A stretch of 64,000 nucleotides of DNA from assembly GCF_008831285.2 (NCBI RefSeq), contig NC_045151.1, positions 3,465,544-3,529,543 of the forward strand, written 5' to 3'. The stretch is from Nymphaea colorata. Taxonomy: Eukaryota > Streptophyta > Magnoliopsida > Nymphaeales > Nymphaeaceae. Shown here one piece after another: positions 24,301 through 36,123 of this stretch; the stretch's first letter is position 1; each line of letters opens with the position of its first letter. The position numbers and the translations under genes are program-made. The notes under the pieces were generated by a model. The model did no database searches and was not told where the DNA came from. It worked only from the letters and a program-made list of their open reading frames with translations.

Positions 24301-26999
24301 CGAGTTGGCCTCAAAGTTTGTTATTGCAACAGCCTCTGAAGGCAAAAGCCTTGAGATCTCAATTTTTTTCTCTGCAAGTGTTATCTTAGTGAATTTCTTA
24401 TGCAATGCAATGGTGAGATTTTGCCTCACAAGGGCTTTTCGTGCAGCTGATTTACGAGTCCATATAGTGATTGCTGATAGAAGCAACCATTCTTGTCCGA
24501 ACCGTTCTTGAAAGCCTCTCCAATCCCGAGTCTGTTCCTACCATTTGCTGAAAGATGATGACTATAGGAGGGAAATAAGAAGTGCTTCTGTTATTGCTGA
24601 GAACTACCACAGTCTAGAAAAGAAAGCCTATCAAAGTGACAAAGGTGGGTTTCGGCTGACACCTTACTAGGTAGACGAAAAACTCTCTCTCTCACTTTCA
24701 TGGGCATTCTGTGTATAAAAGTATGGGGAAGGTCTATTGGACTATGAGAATGTGTACAATCTAATTTGTTTTTTTTTTGTTTCAAGTTCGATTATTTTTC
24801 TCCCCAAACTTTGTGGGATCGTCTTGTATCCTTGAAAGTTGAAATGGTATAGCTGTTTCTTTTGCACATCTAATGTTCATTATGTCGCCATTGTCCTTTA
24901 ATGAGAATGGGAACGGCACGGGCTTGAGGGCTTCATTTTCGAGCTTGTTGATTATAACAGTCAAACAATTTTCAGAAACTTGTCTATATGCCAGTGCAGA
25001 TCCTCAAGGAAAAAGAAAAAAGAAAAAAGAAAAAAAAGGATGGTAGCATTTGGGTGATACTGACATTGGTTTCATATTGATTTGCTTTTATATTGGTTAG
25101 TTATATAGAAGTTTGGAGTCTGTTCTTAGAGATGAGATATTCCCTCAGTGGACTGCCTAGACATTGTGCCCACGAGCCTCCTGCTGCTGTGATCTCTGCT
25201 GTTGCATGCACCTCAATCAAGAACTCGGTGATGAGCGTTGAGCAAACCGACATAGCCTAATCTGAACTCAAATCCTATAAGAAACTAGAGAAATTGCTAC
25301 TTCCTTGACACGAGGAGTCAAGGAAGAAAAAACAATTCACACAATCAATAATAGTTTCTTAAAGCAATCTGAGAACCCTGATATGGAGGTTTGAGGTTTC
25401 TACAATTCCCTATAGAAAACCTAAAATCCAAAAAACGTATCTACATATCTTAGAAGGGTTGGCAACAGGCGGTGGCAGGGTTGATAGGCGGTCAATCGAC
25501 ATTTTAAATTCCTAAACTGTCAATTTCCTTTGCTGCAGAGGGACATACAAGTTAAAGTGTAATGGGGATGCCTAACACCAGAGGCACTAAAAACAGACCT
25601 ATACTTTGGAGAGAAAGGTAGGTGTTTCGGCCTTTTTATTATTGGGTGGTAGGATGAACAAAAAAAAAAAAAACACCGAAATCTATCTTCTACATAACAT
25701 AAAACTTCAGGCAAGATAGTCTAACTGTTTATTGGTCAAAAAAATTTAAGGGCTTTCTAAAATTCAATACTTCTTACACATCTTGTCCATTTGGACGATG
25801 GTCTTTAAACTGTAATGTCTTGGAACGCTTTGTGTGTGTCCAAAAAATCAGCTGAAAATTCAAACTCCTAAACCTTACAAGGAAATCAGCAAGTTTCTGC
25901 CGTGGGCCAAACTTGGCTGTTTTGGAAATGAATTCAAAATTATAGATGAAAGCATATGGAAATCTGAGCAAAAATAAAGCGACTCTAGGTAAATCAATCG
26001 TGTGAACTTAAAATATACTATTTCAATTCAAAATAAAGCAAAAACATATACAATTTCAGTTCAAAATAAAGCCAAAAAAATATGCATGCCACATAAAAAC
26101 TAATTATATCTATTACCAACCTGTCTATATGCTCCCTTTCATGTGTTAAAGCTCACAAGATATAAACAGCAAAGAAGTGGAAGAAAAATCAAATAGGAAT
26201 AGAAAACGAATTTCAAAAAGCCAATAGAAACATAAAATGGGAAAATACACAAAGTTAACGACCTAACATATGTTCACTAACTATACTGATTGTGCTATAT
26301 CCATCGAATGCATTTTATAGATGAAACCTTTTTCAAATGAAGTTTTTAATGGAAAACAAGGGAAAACTGTTCATCGAATAACTGGTTGAGTAGGCGAGCA
26401 TGTAAAAGGCATGTCACGTGTTCAATTCTTGTGGTGCTACTCTCTTGGACCATAAAAGGTGAGATCGAGACCTTGAAGTTGAAGGGTTTACAATATCTAC
26501 GTAGGTATTCGGGTAGAACTCGCAGAACAACAAATTTGAAAAGGATATAGACAAACGATGCCTTCACTATAGAAAAAAAAAAAAATCTAAAATCTTCTAC
26601 ACCTAGTTTTGACAGAACAAAAAGGAAAGTAAATGCAACACACATAAAATCCTAAACATGTATTTGTGCTTGAAGGCCTTCAAAATTCTCCTTGAAGGCT
26701 CCTAATGCACGCAACCTGAAAATAAAACAAAAGAGGAGGAGCTACCACTCGAATCCTGTTTACAGATTAAAGACCTTATCCTGAAAGGACCAACTCTAAG
26801 ACGTGAAATACTAAAACTCTAAAGTAGACTATGCAAATGACTTGGAACAAGTAATAAAGCCTATGTAGATAACTAATGATCTTCAAATTCAAAATCTGTA
26901 AACCCTTTCTGTTCATGCATGTGATTTTTGAATCTCAAGAAATTGAAATTGACTTGGAAATATTGCTAAATTTTTTGAGAAAATTATGCTTGAAAAGTG
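24301..26999. other. No gene seen
   Basis: AT-rich intergenic DNA. Short open frames lack domains or paired splice sites. There is an A-rich low-complexity stretch at 25012-25037 and A runs near 25663 and 26574. Nothing else could be supported. Confidence 0.6.
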
Positions 27000-27009
27000 A
27001 GGATTAGGA

Positions 27010-27395
27010 TGCCAATATATCCGATTTGGATTGGATATCCAACCGAACCGTTCCAAAAAATTGGATAGAAAAAAATTTAATATCTGAGATCAGATTCAGA
27101 TTTAACAAATGACATCACATTGAATTCAGATGTACATAAACATCCAATGGAGTTTGGATCAAATTTAGTTTTAAATAAATATCTTATATCAAATGCTTTT
27201 ACACATTGAAAATCGGTCAGGTTCAAAATTTGGACTTGGATTCAGATATAAATGTAAGAATCATATTCAAATTGTGACATCAGATTTGTAACTTGGATCC
27301 GGATATGACTTTTCTTTATTCATATTCACATTCAAATCAGAAAATGTGATTAAGGGCAGATCTGATTCGAATATGATCTATTGACATCCAAATGT
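27010..27395. repeat. Dispersed repeat family A, copy 1
   Basis: The stretch is dominated by variants of GGATTCAGAT and GGATATCC and bounded by GATGCCAATATATCC on the left and ATTGACATCCAAATG on the right. The same order of words recurs at 47043-47452 (TTGCAATATATCCC...GGTTGACATC) and, more diverged, at 53776-54035. There is no coding capacity. The size of about 400 bp suggests a non-autonomous DNA element. Confidence 0.6.
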
Positions 27396-29140
27396 TCCTT
27401 TGGCTGAGTAGTTACGGTTTAACGGCGTGCATGTCAGTGAGATCTGCCACTGATACATGGACATCCTGACAGTGGTGGAGGAATGACATTAACAAGCTTC
27501 TGTAAGGGTTTCCTTGTTTATTCTGATGTCTTGGTTTTTATGGTAAAGTACCAAATGTTCTGCAAGTTGGCTTAGTATGCTGCAAGAATATTCACCAACA
27601 TGCCGTATCGGCCAACACGGATCGGCCCGTACTGCAATCTACAATTTATTTTTCTTTTTACAATTTTAAGTAAATGTTTTTAAATTGAGGTTAACAATTG
27701 AAAGTACTGGCCAGAATTGTCAATGAAAATAAATAAACAGAAAAAGAAAAAGGTTATTTAAAAAATGAAAAGACTAAAAACCGACAAAAACAAATATAAT
27801 TAAGATATATTAGGAAATTAGTGAAAACTTGATACGTGTCATGCAATCTTAAAATCGTTCATGGGTTCGATTCAAATCAACTGATTCAGGGCTGATATAT
27901 TCTGCTAACCCTCTATCGGACTTGATGGTTGAGTTTCAAACTGACTGATTTTCTTCTGCCAATATTAATCTGAAATCATTTTTAGTGGGCATAGTGTGAA
28001 GTTAATTCCAGTTTAGTGGTTTACCATTTGGTTTTAATTGAAAAGTGTCCTTTACCCTTCGGATTTTCAAGATCCTCAAGCTGATGTACTTGAAAACAAG
28101 TAACCTTTGCAGTTTTTTCACATTGTTTGTCAGGATATATTAGGAAAACCTTAACTACTTCCATAGGCGAATGAAAAAATTACTGTTAATGTTTCATTTA
28201 TTAAGAGAACTTTTAATCACATATAAAACCATTCTGAAAAATGACATTCTTTTCTCGAATTATGCCCAAGAAAAGTTGATCCTAGACAGAAAATATCTAC
28301 GATGTCTATATTCCTTTCTATAAACATGCTATAATTTCAGATTATTTCTCATAATTTCTGGTACATGTACTTCCTTTTTCTAAAATTACAGAAAACTTGT
28401 CTAAACTTTTTTAACATGTAGCGAGCAAGTAGTAAGAGGAGACTGTAAAAGGCTGTTAAAAGTTGGATATCTTAATCAAGTCTCAATCTTGCATTGATCT
28501 TTCATCTTTCCTGTGAGTAAAGGAAATCCACTGCTTGTCAGTACCCATAGCCTATAGAGTGTGCTTTTGGTGTCTCGGGATATTGCCATCACCGATAACT
28601 CGTAACTCTTTTTTTGCAGTATATGAGATTGACACCTATAATACTCAAAATGAAGATCGACCACCTACCAGCTCTCACCCTAAGCTTTTGCGCCAACCCC
28701 TCGAGAACACTGACCTTTCACCTTCAATTTTGAAAATAAAAAAAGCGAATGTTTTTGGTACAGCCGAAGTAAATTGAAGTCTTCCTCCAATTCCAGAAAA
28801 GGATTCGAAAACTTTTTGCCCGTTTTGAGTAATGTCTTGGAGAAGCTGAGTTAAAGCTTTCAGAATCTTTGCGAAACACATCTTGTGGCAATAAAAAAAG
28901 CTAGACCTGTTTTTCTTGCATTGTTAAAACTTGTACGTCATGAAACATATAAGATATAGTTAATAAACATTTATATAATTAGAATGATGTTAACTATATA
29001 GTAGATATTCAATAACAAACAACGGAGGAGGAAAGCAGTTACTTTAGGTGTACTGTGAATACTTTAACTTGCAAACTCAGCTATGTATGTCACATCCCGT
29101 TGAAATTGATTAAAAGAATGTCCGATGATAGTGTAAACAG
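27396..29140. other. No gene seen
   Basis: AT-rich sequence. Short frames near 28535-28880 on both strands have no recognisable domain. No repeat structure was noticed apart from scattered A/T runs. Confidence 0.5.
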
Positions 29141-30534
29141 TTCAATGTGCCTTTCAACAGGAAATTTTTCGGTTTTTGGAGTGCCTTTTGGCTATAATTG
29201 TAAAAAGATATCATTTTTGCAACTTTTGAATGGGACAACTATAATTTGACCGGGGCTTTGTGTTAAGCGGCGTTTGAACTTTTCATGTGACTAGAAAGCT
29301 AATCTTACCATCCAAGTGAAGGCTATCCTCTATTTTTCTAGGGTTTAAGGCTGCTTTTGGTGTCTCAAAATTACGTACCTACTATGTTTCAACTTGCATA
29401 TCAACGCTTTCTTTTTATAGCACAGAAAGTTGGGCCATAGAAGTTGTATGATCATCGGCCAACCTCTATCCATCTTTCAATTCATCCTTTGAATTTGACT
29501 TTTGCCATTATTAAAAGTTAAAAAAAGTGGAAGAGCTGGGCTTGGGCTGAGCCATAGCCCATGACTGCAGCTGGAGCTCGGTTTATTTACAACAAAATTT
29601 AATATTACAAACATAATTAATTATAACATATATATATATATAATAATAATATTATTATTATTATTATTAAAAAATTACCACACTGACTAAACCTGACCTG
29701 ACTCATACCTAAAAACTTATTGGGGCAGCTCAATGCTCAATTTTAGGGTTCGAATACAAGCCTGGGTGCCAGGTACTCATCGATTGCCCAGCTTGATATA
29801 GGCACTTTTTACACCTTCCCCTATTAAACCATAATAAATAACAAGCTCTGATTAAGAGTCTAAATTATGGAAAAAACAAATCAAATTTGTGCTTTCCCTC
29901 TTATCCAAAAATTCATAAAATGATCTCTCTCTCTCTTTTTTATATCTGAAAGCAATTCGCAAGTCCCTCTGGAAAAGGTAACATTGAAAAATAAGAAATT
30001 ACAAATTGCTGCTACTGTTTTTCCCTCTATAAAATTTCGTTTCATATCGTTATTTCATAGTGAAAAGTGATAACAAGTTAAAAAAAAAACATAAAACACC
30101 ATTTTGAAATTATAAAAGAAAAATATACGCTTGAAAACGAAATGTTCTCAAATATCACATAACAAATGTGCATATATAATATTACGGTTTTTTTAGTTCT
30201 TCCAAACCAAGGTCAGCGGTTTTTACATATCTTACAATGAGTTGACCACGAAATGTGGTGATCGTACCCAAGTGGGCCGTGTTCGTGCATCTGTTCAACG
30301 ATGGCCGAGTTGACCGTACTTTGTAGTAGCGTCATCTCCAAATCTCTTCTTGCACGCCATTCTTGGTTTCTGCATGGTGTCGACACTCTGTTGCATATAA
30401 CATATGGTGACTCGCCATGAAGTCATTGGAATTCTCTCCCGGATAGGTCTGCTGGGCTGTGAGAGGCCGTAGCAGGAATTTTCCGGTCATTTTAGCCATA
30501 GTTTTCCAGCATCATACATTTTTTTTATGAGCTG

Positions 30535-30602
<68 letters not shown>

Positions 30603-30997
30603 CTCTTCCACTTTTTTTAACTTTTAATAATGGTAAAAGTCAAATTCAAAGGACGAATTGAAAGATGGATAGAGGTTGGCCGATGATCATATAACTTCTA
30701 TGACCCAACTTTTTGTGCTATAAAAAGAAAGCGTCGATATGCAAGTTGAAACATAGTGGGTACGTAATTTTGAGACACTAAAAGCAGCCTTAAACCCTAG
30801 AAAAATAAAGGATAACCTTCACTTGGATGGTAGGATTAGCTTTCTGGTCACATGAAAAGATCAAACGCCGCTTAACACAAAGCCCCGGTCAAATTATAGT
30901 TGTCTCATTCAAAAGTTGCAAAAATGATATCTTTTTACAATTATAGCCAAAAGGCACTCCAAAAACCGAAAAATTTCCTGTTGAAAGGCACATTGAA
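29141..30997. mobile_element. Long inverted-repeat element with 397-bp arms
   Basis: 29141-29537 and 30601-30997 are reverse complements over exactly 397 bp without a gap. I count 14 mismatches, 13 of them transitions. The 1063-bp spacer holds an AT-rich segment (29580-29670), GC-richer unique sequence (30200-30520) and a (TA)n tract abutting the right arm (30537-30601). The shape is that of a foldback element or a Mutator-like element with long terminal inverted repeats. No transposase was found, and the flanking 9-mers (29132-29140 and 30998-31006) do not match. If transcribed through, it would form a very long hairpin RNA. Confidence 0.75.
30537..30601. repeat. (TA)n microsatellite
   Basis: Uninterrupted TA tract directly adjoining the right arm of the inverted repeat. 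Confidence 0.95.
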
Positions 30998-31111
30998 TGG
31001 GACAACTATAAAAAATATTGACGGGCTCATAAAAAAAATTGAAAATTTATATTTCAGCTCTTGTTAAAAATTGAAACTACAGTTCAGTTCCTGCAAACAA
31101 AGATTCCTAGC

Positions 31112-31172
<61 letters not shown>
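31112..31172. repeat. (TA)n(GA)n microsatellite
   Basis: A TA tract passes directly into a GA tract. This order, TA then AG, recurs at 49115-49258. Confidence 0.9.
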
Positions 31173-31178
<6 letters not shown>

Positions 31179-31785
31179 TAGGATCCTTGGATTTCTCCAT
31201 TTGACAATGCATTGGCCAGCTGTGCTTGCACGGAGCTGCAGATTACTAGAAGATTTCAGCTACTCTATAAATATATGTAGAAATTGAAATCAGCTAACTA
31301 TTTTTATAACCGGATATCTTTTTTTTTTGTATTTTATGTTGCCAAAAAACCAATACAGAAAGTACATTCCATTGCTAAAAACCATGACAAAGCAACTGGC
31401 CACTGCAAATGCACATTTTTCAATGGTGTGTAGCTTTATGAAATAAAAAAAATAACCAAATGTCCATTAAGGTAGTCATCTGATTTTAATGTAGAGCAAT
31501 GAAATGTCTGTTCTTGGGATATAATGTGACAAAAAGGTACAACTGTTTAGAACCCCGGCATACAAAAAGTTTATTATTCCAGAGATGTCAAATTTATAAA
31601 AAATCAACCATACTACACATCTAGCCGCTGACATTTTCATTCAAGGGAAGAATCATAAAACCATTCCCCATCATTGATGGAGAGAGAAAACTAATTAATA
31701 TACAAGAGTCCGTAGGTGCAAAAATAAGGACATAAATTGACCTACAGGAAGTAGAAAACGTTAGTCCTGTGACTAATGTTGTTGA
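31173..31785. other. No gene seen
   Basis: AT-rich. It could include the decayed upstream part of the copia relic that becomes recognisable from 31786, but I cannot identify an LTR or gag segment. Confidence 0.4.
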
Positions 31786-33645
31786 GTGAACTATCATAAA
31801 ACCTTTGCCTTTGTAGTTAAAATGAACTTTATTAGAATATCAGTTTCAGTAGTTATAATAAAGCAATTGCCCCCATATCAACTTGATGTGATAAACACAA
31901 CTTTTCATGAAGATTTGTATGAAAAAATATGGACCTCTCTCAAGGCCTATAGGTATGGTCATAGTCAAAAGTACCACTAGTGTGCAAACTGAAAAAGTCT
32001 TTATATATATAGGCTGAAGCAGTCGCCCAAGGAATGGTTTCAAAGCTAAGCAATAAGTTAATCAAATGTGGATTGAGAATGGATGCTGCAAACAACTCAA
32101 TTTTTACATGTATAAGTCATGACGAAAGCACAATACCTTCTATATATGTTGATGATATAATAGTAAAAAGGAGCAACATTGATCACATCAATAGAACAAA
32201 AGGAGTGCTAAAAGACACTTTGAGATCAAAGATTTTAGAGTTCTACTTACTTCTTGGGAATAGAAGCAGTTCACTCTAAAAAACAAGTCTTTATCTGTCA
32301 ACTGAATATCCATTAGACCTATTGAAAGACACGAGAATGACAGGTGCAAGAGGAGCAAACACACCGATGGATGAAAACACAACTACTAAAAGATGAAGGA
32401 GAACATTTAGAAGATGAGACAACATATAGAGTGTTAAGGTGTCTGAATAAAACTCCAACTAAAGAAATACTAACAAAGGAATGATAAGCTAGATATAGTG
32501 GGATTTTTTGATGAAGATTGGGCAGATGTTCCCAATGATAAAAAGTCCACTTCAAGGTACTATTGTTTTGTGAGGAACAACTTAGTATCATGGAAGAGTA
32601 AAAAGCAAAATGTGATAGCACGCTCTAGTGCAAAAGTCATAGTATAGCTCCATGGAATTGGCTATTTGTGAACTGATAGCTCAAATACCTGTTGAGGATA
32701 TAGAAGCTAGAAAACTTAGAGCATGTTTGGATACTTAACGATGAAAAATCAATTTTGGAAGCCAAATGACGTTGGATGAAAATGTTTTGCCTCCAAAACT
32801 TCATTTCAAGGGTGTCTGGATGTCATGGAATCCGGGTTTTTCAGAAACCAGGTTTTGTAAAAACCTAGTTTTCCTTCAGGTTTTGCATAACCTTCGTGGG
32901 GGTTCTTTTTCAGCTCAAAACTCCGTTTTGCATATTTTTGTGTAATGATTCATTAAATTTCTTTAGAATTGGCACATGCTTTTCATCTTAGTTTCTAATG
33001 AACTTACATTTGGAGCCTATGAATTCTTGTTGAATTGAAAAATTAAAGAGAAGACACAAGTGTTGGAAGAATGTGAACTACAATTTTGTTGGGATCACAG
33101 TTAAACAAAACACCTTCTTCTAGTAGATGATACATGATCAACTGCATTAACTGTGCTCCACTCTAACTGTAATAAGCTACTGTTCAGTTGAAATCAGCTT
33201 ATAAAAGCACCTTCAAAATCCATTTTTTTCATCCAAACAAAAACCAGGTTTTAAGAATTGAACACCTGGTTTTTCTAATGTTACCCAAACACTATAATCA
33301 GGTTTCCAAAACTCATTAAAAAAAATGGTTTTCACAAAACCAAGTTTGGCAAAAACTACTTTTTCAAGGAGCCCATCCAAATTCCACCTTAGGTGTGACA
33401 GCATGGCAATCACATTTTGAAAATAACCAAGTTTTTCATGAAAGGACCAAACACATTGAAGTGTACTGCCACTTCATTAGAAAAAAGATTCAATCAAAGG
33501 TGATTTAACACTGAGCATATTAACAACAAACAACAAACAACAGATATTTTTACAAAAGGACTTGGCATAGATAATTTCAATAACATCATAAACAAGTTGG
33601 GCCTATATGATTATAGGACAACCAACTTGAGGGCCTATAAATCAG
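31786..33645 (+). pseudogene. Ty1/copia pol relic (RT, RNase H, C-terminus)
   Basis: Degenerate copia polyprotein with many stops and frame changes. Recognisable segments in order are: the RT N-terminal part around 31822-31975 (KMNFIRISVSV, YQLDVINTTFHEDLYEKIW, a decayed form of YQLDVKNAFLHGDL); RT core 32000-32190 (LKQSPKEWF, IYVDDIIVKRSNIDHI); RNase H 32505-32650 (DEDWADVPNDKKSTS, LVSWKSKKQN, IARSSA); and the C-terminal part 33395-33610 (CDSMAI, ERTKHIE, FIRKKIQSK, DIFTKGLGIDNF). A 670-bp MITE splits it at 32719. No LTRs were identified. It is old and dead. Confidence 0.82.
32719..33388. mobile_element. Tourist/PIF-Harbinger-like MITE nested in the copia relic
   Basis: The insert is flanked by TTA on both sides (32716-32718 and 33389-33391), the target duplication typical of PIF/Harbinger elements. 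It starts GAGCATGTTTGGAT, and its right end reads, in reverse complement, GGTGGAATTTGGATGG, so the termini are imperfectly inverted around a shared TTTGGAT. Removing the insert and one TTA rejoins the copia frame just before CDSMAI, the RNase H/C-terminal segment expected there. The interior has repeated CCAGGTTTT / AAAACCTGG words and no transposase frame. Confidence 0.75.
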
Positions 33646-35315
33646 GGGAAGACTGAAAATTTCAATATATATATATATATAAGTAACAAGAAAATCATGA
33701 TCCATAGATCTATCTAACCTCCAGAACAAGTATCTTAACAATTTGACAGTAGAGACAGAAAAGCCAAATCATGGATCTTACAAATGTTCCAATGACAAAA
33801 GAAAGCCAGAAAAATATCTCCCCAACTCTTACTATGTATGTATTGAATAGCATGTGACAAAATAGATGAAGCAAGAACTAAAAATGTTTGACTATTTTCA
33901 TCACCCACATGCAAAATCATGGTAAATTGATTTGCTTCCCATTGACAGTAGTTCTTATTTTTACATCAATAAGCATCAAAATAGAAAATAATTTCGATCA
34001 AAATGGCAGCAGTTGCGTGGAGTGTGCCGGACAGGGCACATTGCGATTGTAGACTTTGTTTGTGACGGTAACAACTGCTATGTACGATGATGAATCAGAG
34101 ATGATATTGATCTTTCAATGTCACGCCCAAGGTGTGTCAGAAATGATGTGCGATGAGGTCCCCTTTGAATGACCTTTTACTGAAGCATCCTAAAGCGTCA
34201 GGAATGATATTAGTGGGTTCCTAATGGCAAGTCTGCTTTGCATCAGAAAACTTTGACTGCCTACGAATTGAAAATAATGTGTTTTCCCACTGTTTTGATA
34301 GTCTGGATTAATTTTGATCTAGAATTGAAAATAATGTGTTTGATAATACAAGATTTAACATTCTACAACGATGAATTAAAACCGTCATGATATATACTCT
34401 AAAAAGAGATTAACAAATTCTAAAATTTTGGAATCATGATTCCATCTCTTAGGGTAGCACAATTCCAGAATTCTGATACAAAAATAAGTCCATAATTCCA
34501 TAATCAAAATCCAGAATTCTGATACAAAAATAAGTCCATAATTCCATAATCAAAATTCTTATTTGACAACCCAATTATCATTTCATAAAAAATGAGACTT
34601 TTAGTTCAAAAATTCTATAATTCTAGCCTCATCGAACACCCCAGCCTAATGATGCCCCTGATGCAATGATTTGTGCTTGATGCATCAATAAATGGGAGTT
34701 GAGTGGCGCCCCCTGAACCTCCCAACCTTTTACTAACGTGGCAACGAAGCATCACAAATGATAATGGGCCTTTTAAATGATGTGCCATGTTATGAGGTTA
34801 ACTGCGACGCTTATCCAGCATATTGACGCTAATGTCATGATACTTGTCTTGGACATGCTGCGCACGTCAGAGAAGACACTGTATTTTTGACGCATACTAG
34901 GTGTACGATATCATATGATGAGCCCTGACCAATACGATTCTCTGACGCATATCAATATATCTTAACTGATGCATTTTCCTATCTTCGACGATGCACTTTT
35001 TCGCGTCAAGAACGGGTGGTTTTTTTTTTTCCCAACCTCTTCAACTCATTTCCGGCAACATATTTGATCAAATTATCCAAAACCATAATACTGAACAAAA
35101 ATATAGCATGAAAATTGAATCTGCGAATTTGATGAAATGAATTTAGCTATACCACGCTTTTGGTCATAGGTCGTATAATTAGGATTTTCATATACAATTT
35201 CCATCTTACAGCATCTTAAAAATGCTAACTACATCTGCACGATTACATTTATGGTAAATAATTAAGTTCAAGCAAATACCAAAACTGGACGGCCTTTCAA
35301 AATATGTTCTTTTTG
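33646..35315. repeat. Repeat-rich intergenic DNA with a 46-bp tandem duplication
   Basis: 34465-34510 is repeated directly as 34511-34556 without mismatch. From about 34010 to 35020 there are many words of the type TGACGC, GACGCAT, GATGCA and GCGTCA in both orientations, resembling the subterminal arrays of a CACTA element, but no CACTA terminus was found. No gene. Confidence 0.5.
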
Positions 35316-35317
35316 AG

Positions 35318-35700
35318 GGGGTATTTGACATATCTAAAACAATGGAACTTTAGAATGTAATCGTTTATTTTTTAAGAATTAGAATTATTAACCTCCAGCA
35401 ACAACAAGAATGGAACCATAGGCTCAATTGCTGGGAGCATAGAGGGGAACCTCAACTCCCCGTTTCTGGCATGCTATAGTTCTTTTAGTCTCTCGACGAT
35501 GGGAATGGGAGATGACCGGTCAGCCAGATGCTTCGCGAACCACCGGTAAATTTCATTTCTTAGACGAGGTATTTTGTTTCCGGAGTTATGGAGTTCAAAC
35601 CTGGAATTTTGATTCCATAATTCTAGTTTGAATAAGAATTATGGTTCTGAAGCTTTCAGTACTTGATCGAAATTCCAAAGCATCAAACGCCCCCCTTAAA
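35318..35700. mobile_element. MITE candidate upstream of the ZIP gene
   Basis: The left edge GAGGGGGTATTTGACA and the right edge, which in reverse complement reads AAGGGGGGCGTTTGATGC, form imperfect inverted termini around a 380-bp AT-rich body. Target duplications are unclear. The GGGGG(T/C)(A/G)TTTGA terminus resembles known plant MITE ends. It lies 160 bp upstream of the zinc-response element of the ZIP promoter and does not overlap it. Confidence 0.45.
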
Positions 35701-35859
35701 TGCCATAATCTCTAGATTCTCCATATATTTATCGATTCATATGTAGTCTTTAAACGCTATATAATATATTAACATAGGTTAATGTTTTAGCACTAGATAA
35801 TTGCGACAGATACGATTTTTCTAACTTGTACGTGTGTCGCACCGCTAATTAGCTAATTC

Positions 35860-35869
35860 ATGTCGACAT
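35860..35869. promoter_or_regulatory. Zinc-deficiency-response element (bZIP19/23 site)
   Basis: ATGTCGACAT, a perfect palindrome that fits the published ZDRE consensus RTGTCGACAY at all ten positions. It lies 141 bp upstream of the TATA box and 264 bp upstream of the ZIP start codon, the usual spacing in Arabidopsis zinc-regulated ZIP promoters. In that system the F-group bZIP factors bZIP19 and bZIP23 bind it and induce ZIP genes when zinc is scarce. Binding here is inferred. Confidence 0.72.
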
Positions 35870-36000
35870 TCTGCTGAGTTCTTAACTACTAAAATAATTG
35901 GATTGACTTTGCACTTACTTACCTCTTGCGATTGATCACGTCAGTGGAACAACGAAAAGAGTAAGCGCTGGAATCGCCCCTTCAAGTTTCATCTTCGACA

Positions 36001-36010
36001 TATATAAATA
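36001..36010 (+). promoter_or_regulatory. ZIP gene TATA box
   Basis: TATATAAATA, 114 bp upstream of the start codon. Transcription would begin near 36030-36040, giving a 5' UTR of about 90 bases that includes a (TTC)n tract at 36083-36101. Confidence 0.75.
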
Positions 36011-36123
36011 AATCAGATACTTCTACGATCGACGACACTTGGCGTTCATCATCTACCTTGTGACTGTTTCTGCACAGTCTTTCTTCTTCTTCTTCTTCTT
36101 TGTTCAATTGGATATCGACTGAG

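Noticed and set aside
30375-30386. A second ZDRE-like match, GTGTCGACAC
   Set aside because: It fits the consensus but lies inside the inverted-repeat element, 5.7 kb upstream of the ZIP gene, so a role there is unlikely.
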